Of a DNA stretch of 64,000 bases, positions 60,445 through 64,000 are shown in pieces; position 1 is the first letter of the stretch; each line of letters begins with the position of its first letter. This DNA is from Sandaracinaceae bacterium (GTDB lineage: Bacteria; Myxococcota_A; Polyangia; Polyangiales; JAFGIB01). The stretch spans positions 1 to 64,000 of the forward strand of contig JADGRF010000116.1 in the NCBI GenBank assembly GCA_017881055.1, in the 5' to 3' direction. Both the position numbers and the translations under genes were made by a program. The notes under the pieces were generated by a model that saw only the letters and a list, made by a program, of their open reading frames with translations, was not told where the DNA came from and did not search any database.

Positions 60445-60461
60445 CTCTGTAGTCGAGCTAG
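60441..60461. terminator. Shared hairpin carrying both stop codons of two convergent genes
   Basis: CTAGCTC (60441-60447) pairs with GAGCTAG (60455-60461) around a 7-base loop. The TAG stop of the plus gene (60442-60444) and the stop of the minus gene (60458-60460) both fall in the stem. No T-run is present, but the structure may limit read-through in both directions. Confidence 0.4.
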
Positions 60462-61423
60462 CTCTGCAACGTAACGACGATCTCGCGAGCGATCGCGCGC
60501 GCGCGCTCGATCTGATCAGCCTGCAGCGAGATCGCGCCTACGACTTCGTGCCCGCCTCCGCCGTAGCGTGCGCAGAGCTCGGCGATGTTGTGGCTGCGCG
60601 GCACACGGGCCCAGGGGTTCGACCCGACGGATACTTTGGAGCGCGTCTTGCTCGCCGTCAGCGCCACGCAATAGCGCGACTCCGGGTACAGCCAGTACGG
60701 GATGAACTTGTTGTAGCGGTCGTCGCCCGAGCCGATGAGATCGAAGCTGACCACGCCGTCCTCGAGCGACGCGCGCGCCTTGATCGCGTCGCAGGTGCGC
60801 TGGTGCTGCTCGAACAGCGGGGCGAACAGCTTCTGCACTTTGGCCTCGCTCGCGACCTCGGACAGCGACTTGTCGTGCGCGAGCTGGGTGATGCGTGGCG
60901 CGAGGAAGGGGTCGTCTCCGTAGACCTCGATCACCGTCATCAGCTGCAACGCAGGGTCCTTCAGCTCGACGGCCATCGTGGCGTTCGGAAAGCGGGCGGC
61001 GTCGATGATGTCGGCCCAGTGCACGAGCTCCGCGACTTCGGCCAGATCACAGCCGAAGCGCTGACGCGCGATGTCGGCGATCAGCTTGCAGCACGAGCCG
61101 TAGCTGGGCCCCCAGAACTTGTGGCCACTCGTGTCGGCCGCGAGATGCGCGCGCTCGAGCTCGCCGACCACACCGCTGACGTGGTGATCGAACCACCAGC
61201 CGAGCTTGTCGGAGGTTGTGTATCGGAAATCGACCACGGCGTTCAACTCGCCGATCAAGATGGCTTCAGGCACGTGCGAGCCGCCGGGCTGGTGGTCGAG
61301 GCCGCGGTAGGTGATGCTGAGATCGTTGGCCTCGACGTGGCGCAGCAGGCGCGAGAGCACCGCGGCCGATGCCATGCCGTCGAAGCAGTGTCCGTGGTAG
61401 CCGATGACGACGGGTTTGCTCAT
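60458..61423 (-). CDS. DHH-superfamily phosphoesterase, uncharacterised
   Basis: A 321-residue protein. The N-terminal motif GYHGHCFDGMASAAVLSRLL contains a variant of the DHH motif I. The DHH motif proper is in WWFDHHVSG. The C-terminal DHHA1-like segment (ARYGGGGHEVVGAI) is present. The pattern differs from NrnA (no PDxDxxGS), so the substrate is open: a nucleotide, a short oligonucleotide, or another phosphate ester. The gene starts at ATG 61423, nine bases from the RDD gene stop, on the same strand. Confidence 0.85.
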   Translation of the reverse strand: MSKPVVIGYHGHCFDGMASAAVLSRLLRHVEANDLSITYRGLDHQPGGSHVPEAILIGELNAVVDFRYTTSDKLGWWFDHHVSGVVGELERAHLAADTSGHKFWGPSYGSCCKLIADIARQRFGCDLAEVAELVHWADIIDAARFPNATMAVELKDPALQLMTVIEVYGDDPFLAPRITQLAHDKSLSEVASEAKVQKLFAPLFEQHQRTCDAIKARASLEDGVVSFDLIGSGDDRYNKFIPYWLYPESRYCVALTASKTRSKVSVGSNPWARVPRSHNIAELCARYGGGGHEVVGAISLQADQIERARAIAREIVVTLQS

Positions 61424-61431
61424 TCTGGGCG

Positions 61432-62214
61432 CTAGGAATCGTACGCGCGAGAGGTGCCTTTCGGTTCATTCTGCCAAGCGCCGAGCGCGATCGCCGCAAG
61501 GTTCAGCACGAAGCGTTCCTCGGAGAAATAGTCGGGGCGCGTGATGCCGAGTCGCTGTTCGAGATGCGCGGCCAGCTTGGCGAAGAGCGCGTAACGGACC
61601 GGCAGCGGAAGGCTCTCGCGACGCACGGCAAGGCCGATCATCGCGTCGCGTTCGGGAGGCGTGATGCGTCGCACCGCATGCGCCACGCCCTCGTCGTGGA
61701 TGAACGAGTTGTAGCGATCGACCGGCGCCATCACGGCGGAAGGCCGGGGCGACCTGCGCACACGCACCACGACCGTGCCCGCGGCGATGTCCCCGAGCCG
61801 GCGCGCGCTCGGATCGAGCAGCGCGCTCCACGCACCCACCCCGTAGATCGCTGGCAAGATGTCGACCACCCGCACGAGGTTGCGCACGGCCGCCTGCACG
61901 AACGTAATCGGTGTACCCGTCAGCGCCAACACGCGAATCCCGACCGCGCGCTTGCCGAGCGTCTGGCCGTCGAACCCCCATTCGAGCGCCGCGCCGTAGC
62001 CCCACTGCACCGCGAAGCCCGCGACGAAGTAGACGACAGCACCGAGGCCCTCGAAGACCTTGCCGAAGGCCGCAGCGATCATGGCCCCCGAGAGTGTCAG
62101 CAGCGTCATCGTGAGCACGTCGATGACCGAGGCCGCCGCGCGCGACGCCACGCCCGCGAGCTCGAAGTCGAAGGTGACGTTCTCCGGGGTCCGGACCGAG
62201 AGCAGATCGCGCAC
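61432..62214 (-). CDS. RDD-family membrane protein
   Basis: A protein of about 260 residues. RTPENVTFDFELAGVASRAAASVIDVL is followed by two to three membrane helices (about residues 30-80 and 110-130), the family pattern GYGAALEWGFDGQTLGKRAVGIRVL and LLDPSARRLGDIAAGTVVVR. The C-terminal half is soluble and helical. The start is uncertain: GTG 62214 is chosen because an earlier ATG at 62292 would overlap the divergent gene's start. RDD proteins occur beside SpoIIM-like genes, as here, and are thought to act in transport. Confidence 0.8.
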   Translation of the reverse strand: MRDLLSVRTPENVTFDFELAGVASRAAASVIDVLTMTLLTLSGAMIAAAFGKVFEGLGAVVYFVAGFAVQWGYGAALEWGFDGQTLGKRAVGIRVLALTGTPITFVQAAVRNLVRVVDILPAIYGVGAWSALLDPSARRLGDIAAGTVVVRVRRSPRPSAVMAPVDRYNSFIHDEGVAHAVRRITPPERDAMIGLAVRRESLPLPVRYALFAKLAAHLEQRLGITRPDYFSEERFVLNLAAIALGAWQNEPKGTSRAYDS

Positions 62215-62263
62215 CCAGCCAGGGTAGCGCCCTTTGCGCCCGAGCTCGATGTATCCTGGAACG

Positions 62264-63253
62264 ATGCAGGGGTTCGACGTCAACCGCTTCATCTCCGAGC
62301 GAGAGCCGGCCTGGAAGCGGCTCGAGCACCTGCTGGTGCAGGTGGAGCGCCGCGGCTTGCCCTCGCTGCGGCTCTCGGGGGCGCGGGAGTTCGGTCAGCT
62401 CTACCGGGCGGTCTCGAGTGATCTGATCCGCGCACGCACCGAGCTCGTGAACGCGACCGTGGTCGACTACCTGAACGACATCGTCGCGCGCTCGTACGCC
62501 TTGGTGCATGCCTCGTCACGCAAGCAGGACCGGCGCATCCGCCAGTTCTTCCTGGTGCAGTTCCCTCGCGAGTTACGACGCGAGTGGCGCGTGGTTGCCT
62601 TGGCGGCCGCGATCATGTTCACGGGCGCAGCGGTCGGCGCCGTGTTCGTCGCGAGCGATCCGCACTCGCTCGGGGCGCTGATTCCCGACGGTCACCAGCA
62701 GTACACACCCGAGGAGCGCGTCAGCCACGAGGAGCACGGCGAGCGCACGAAGACCGGCGATGAATCGGTCGCGTTCTCGGGCTGGCTCTTCACGCACAAC
62801 ATTCAGGTCTCGTTCCTGGTGTTCGCGCTCGGCATCACGTTCGGCGTCGGCACGCTCGGCCTCCTGTTCTACAACGGCGTTCCGCTCGGTGCGCTCGCCA
62901 TGCAGTACCACGCGAGCGGCAAGGGCTTGTTCTTCTGGGCGTGGATCCTGCCGCACGGCGTCGCCGAGCTGACCGAGGTCTGCATCGCAGGCGGCGCTGG
63001 CTTCATCATCGCGCGTGGCCTGTGGCTGCCCGGTCGACGCTCGCGTCGCGATGCGCTCGTGCAAGAAGCCAAGCGCGCGGCCGCGCTCGTGCTCGGCGGC
63101 ATGCCGATTCTCGTCTTGGCCGGCATGATCGAAGGCACGATCAGCCAGATGCACGAGCCAATCCTGCCCTACCCCGCGAAGCTCGTGTTCGCCGCCCTGG
63201 TAGCCACCGGCCTGTCCACGTTTCTCTACCGAGCCGGACGCCGTTCCAGCTAA
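62264..63253 (+). CDS. SpoIIM/DUF95-like multi-pass membrane protein
   Basis: A 329-residue membrane protein. The N-terminal cytoplasmic helical region (about 1-105) is followed by membrane segments at about 113-135, 180-205, 210-235, 235-260 and 285-325. The later part resembles SpoIIM (FSGWLFTHNIQVSFLVFALGITFGVGTLGLLFYNGVPLGALAMQYHASG..., AWILPHGVAELTEVCIAGGAGFIIARGLWLPGR). The family's role is unknown outside sporulation. Divergent RDD neighbours form a common genomic pair. ATG 62264 opens MQGFDVNRFISERE. Confidence 0.82.
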   Translation: MQGFDVNRFISEREPAWKRLEHLLVQVERRGLPSLRLSGAREFGQLYRAVSSDLIRARTELVNATVVDYLNDIVARSYALVHASSRKQDRRIRQFFLVQFPRELRREWRVVALAAAIMFTGAAVGAVFVASDPHSLGALIPDGHQQYTPEERVSHEEHGERTKTGDESVAFSGWLFTHNIQVSFLVFALGITFGVGTLGLLFYNGVPLGALAMQYHASGKGLFFWAWILPHGVAELTEVCIAGGAGFIIARGLWLPGRRSRRDALVQEAKRAAALVLGGMPILVLAGMIEGTISQMHEPILPYPAKLVFAALVATGLSTFLYRAGRRSS

Positions 63254-63294
63254 CAGCGGCGATCTCGCGCCGCAAGCGGCCTAGCGCCTCGAGG

Positions 63295-63338
63295 TAAACG
63301 GGGACGCGCGTGGATCGCGGACCAGGCGTCCCCGTTTA
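63295..63338. terminator. Bidirectional terminator-like inverted repeat
   Basis: A perfect 13-base inverted repeat TAAACGGGGACGC (63295-63307) / GCGTCCCCGTTTA (63326-63338) lies between two convergent genes. The right arm contains the TAA stop of the minus-strand lipoprotein. T-rich ends occur on both strands (TTTA). Confidence 0.7.
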
Positions 63339-63881
63339 GAATAGGTCGTCGTCTTTCGACTGATCATCGGACGCGCCGGTCGTGCCGGTCGTGCCGCTGC
63401 TCGACGAGTCGTCGCTCTCGCCGCCGCTGCTCTTGTCGCTCTCGCTCGACAGGTGGGGCTCTTTGTTCTTGAGCTTGTAGGCGTTCCACTCGCCGCCGCC
63501 GGTGTCGTTGTCGCCCATGCCCCACTCGCCCTTGAGCACGTGATCACCGTTGCCCTTGTCGACGACGAACTTGAAGTAGCCGTGGCCGCGCGTCTCCTGG
63601 GGACGGTTGCTGACCATCGCCTTGTGCTCGACCCACTCGAAGCGCAAGAGGTCACCCTCGGCCTCGCCCTGGATCTTGCCGGTGCGCATCTCCATCTTGT
63701 AGTCACCGACGACGCTGCTGCCGTTCTGGATCAGGTTCATGTCGCCGTACTGAGGCGAGTGGTACACGCCGCTCCAGGTGCCGTTGTCGGGCATCGGCCC
63801 GGACTTCACGTTGGCAGAAGACCCGCCGCAGCCGACGAACAGGGCCAGTGGCAGCAGAAGAGCGATGATCTGGGTGCGCAT
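63336..63881 (-). CDS. Hypothetical lipoprotein with acidic Ser/Asp-rich tail
   Basis: A 181-residue exported protein. Signal peptide MRTQIIALLLPLALFVGC ends with lipobox LFVGC. A 100-residue beta-rich domain follows (NGTWSGVYHSPQYGDMNLIQNGSSVVGDYKMEM...FEWVEHKAMVSNRPQETRGHGYFKFVV), a pattern frequent in myxobacterial lipoproteins. The tail is low-complexity (SSESDKSSGGESDDSSSSG...). GGGAG lies just upstream of ATG 63881. Function unknown. It ends in an inverted repeat shared with the SpoIIM-like gene. Confidence 0.75.
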   Translation of the reverse strand: MRTQIIALLLPLALFVGCGGSSANVKSGPMPDNGTWSGVYHSPQYGDMNLIQNGSSVVGDYKMEMRTGKIQGEAEGDLLRFEWVEHKAMVSNRPQETRGHGYFKFVVDKGNGDHVLKGEWGMGDNDTGGGEWNAYKLKNKEPHLSSESDKSSGGESDDSSSSGTTGTTGASDDQSKDDDLF

Positions 63882-63955
63882 GATATCTCCCGGTTGCGCG
63901 CGTACGATAAACGAGCGGTGTGGTGGCGGCAATCCATCCGTGCCGTAGGACGCAG

Positions 63956-64000
63956 CTAGCCGAGGTCGGCGGGAACCACGGCAACGTACAGCGTGTTTTC
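63956..64000 (-). CDS. Possible C-terminal end of a gene cut by the right edge
   Basis: On the minus strand an open frame enters at 64000 and reads ENTLYVAVVPADLG before a TAG at 63958-63956. The short stretch looks protein-like, and it lies upstream of the lipoprotein on the same strand. Fourteen codons are too few for identification. Confidence 0.3.
   Translation of the reverse strand, partial: ENTLYVAVVPADLG

Overview
The window is GC-rich, gene-dense chromosomal DNA that looks like Myxococcota, most likely a Polyangiales-type myxobacterium. The evidence is a FrzS-like receiver plus coiled-coil protein, PEGA-type serine/threonine kinases, Cys-rich and Gly-rich lipoproteins, an FHA/sigma-54 activator, an ECF sigma/anti-sigma pair and many GTG starts. 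No insertion sequence, prophage, CRISPR array or restriction system is visible. Most genes are housekeeping or conserved myxobacterial genes, so novelty here lies in domain fusions, gene pairings and small non-coding elements.

Layout. 0-12 kb: end of a probable TetR regulator, a fatty-acyl-CoA ligase, a Cys-rich lipoprotein, the methionine-salvage pair mtnB-mtnD, a FrzS-like protein, an ECF sigma/anti-sigma pair, tatA, and an overlapping HAD phosphatase / membrane protein / methyltransferase trio. 12-19 kb: a sulfotransferase remnant, aconitase, a cyclopropane-synthase-like methyltransferase, tRNA-Cys, and a large membrane sulfatase-fold protein with HEAT repeats. 19-28 kb: the translation/transcription operon rimP-nusA-ylxR/Q-infB-ylxP-rbfA-nrnA-truB, all on the minus strand and mostly with overlapping or nearly touching ends. 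28-34 kb: a sugar-phosphate nucleotidyltransferase divergent from inositol-3-phosphate synthase, an L,D-transpeptidase, a Pro/Lys-rich anchored protein, a zinc-ribbon peptide and an HU-like protein. 34-42 kb: ybeY, biotin carboxylase, enolase, two lipoproteins and a signal peptide peptidase fused to a predicted beta-barrel. 42-54 kb: TPR protein, aldehyde dehydrogenase, two receptor-type kinases, mutS2, mutL, miaA and an FHA/sigma-54 activator. 54-64 kb: gcvT-gcvH, a flippase-like membrane protein, three parts of a biotin-dependent acyl-CoA carboxylase, a DHH phosphoesterase, an RDD/SpoIIM membrane pair, and lipoprotein genes.

Genes that work together: mtnB/mtnD (methionine salvage); sigma/anti-sigma; the rimP-truB operon (ribosome maturation, initiation, antitermination, nanoRNA decay, pseudouridylation); the carboxylase subunits (biotin carboxylase at 34.9 kb; biotin carrier, a small accessory subunit and carboxyltransferase at 57-60 kb); gcvT/gcvH (glycine cleavage, with gcvP elsewhere); and inositol-phosphate synthase with its divergent nucleotidyltransferase.

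The most unusual non-coding signal is a family of small hairpins. They share a fixed inner core (AGCC-GAA-GGCT plus one bulged base), but their outer stems differ in sequence and stay complementary. There are five good copies and one decayed copy; two of them form an in-frame tandem duplication inside the ylxR/Q gene. A second palindromic element type, with a CGTAC...GTACGTGA core inside longer inverted repeats, sits at two convergent gene junctions.
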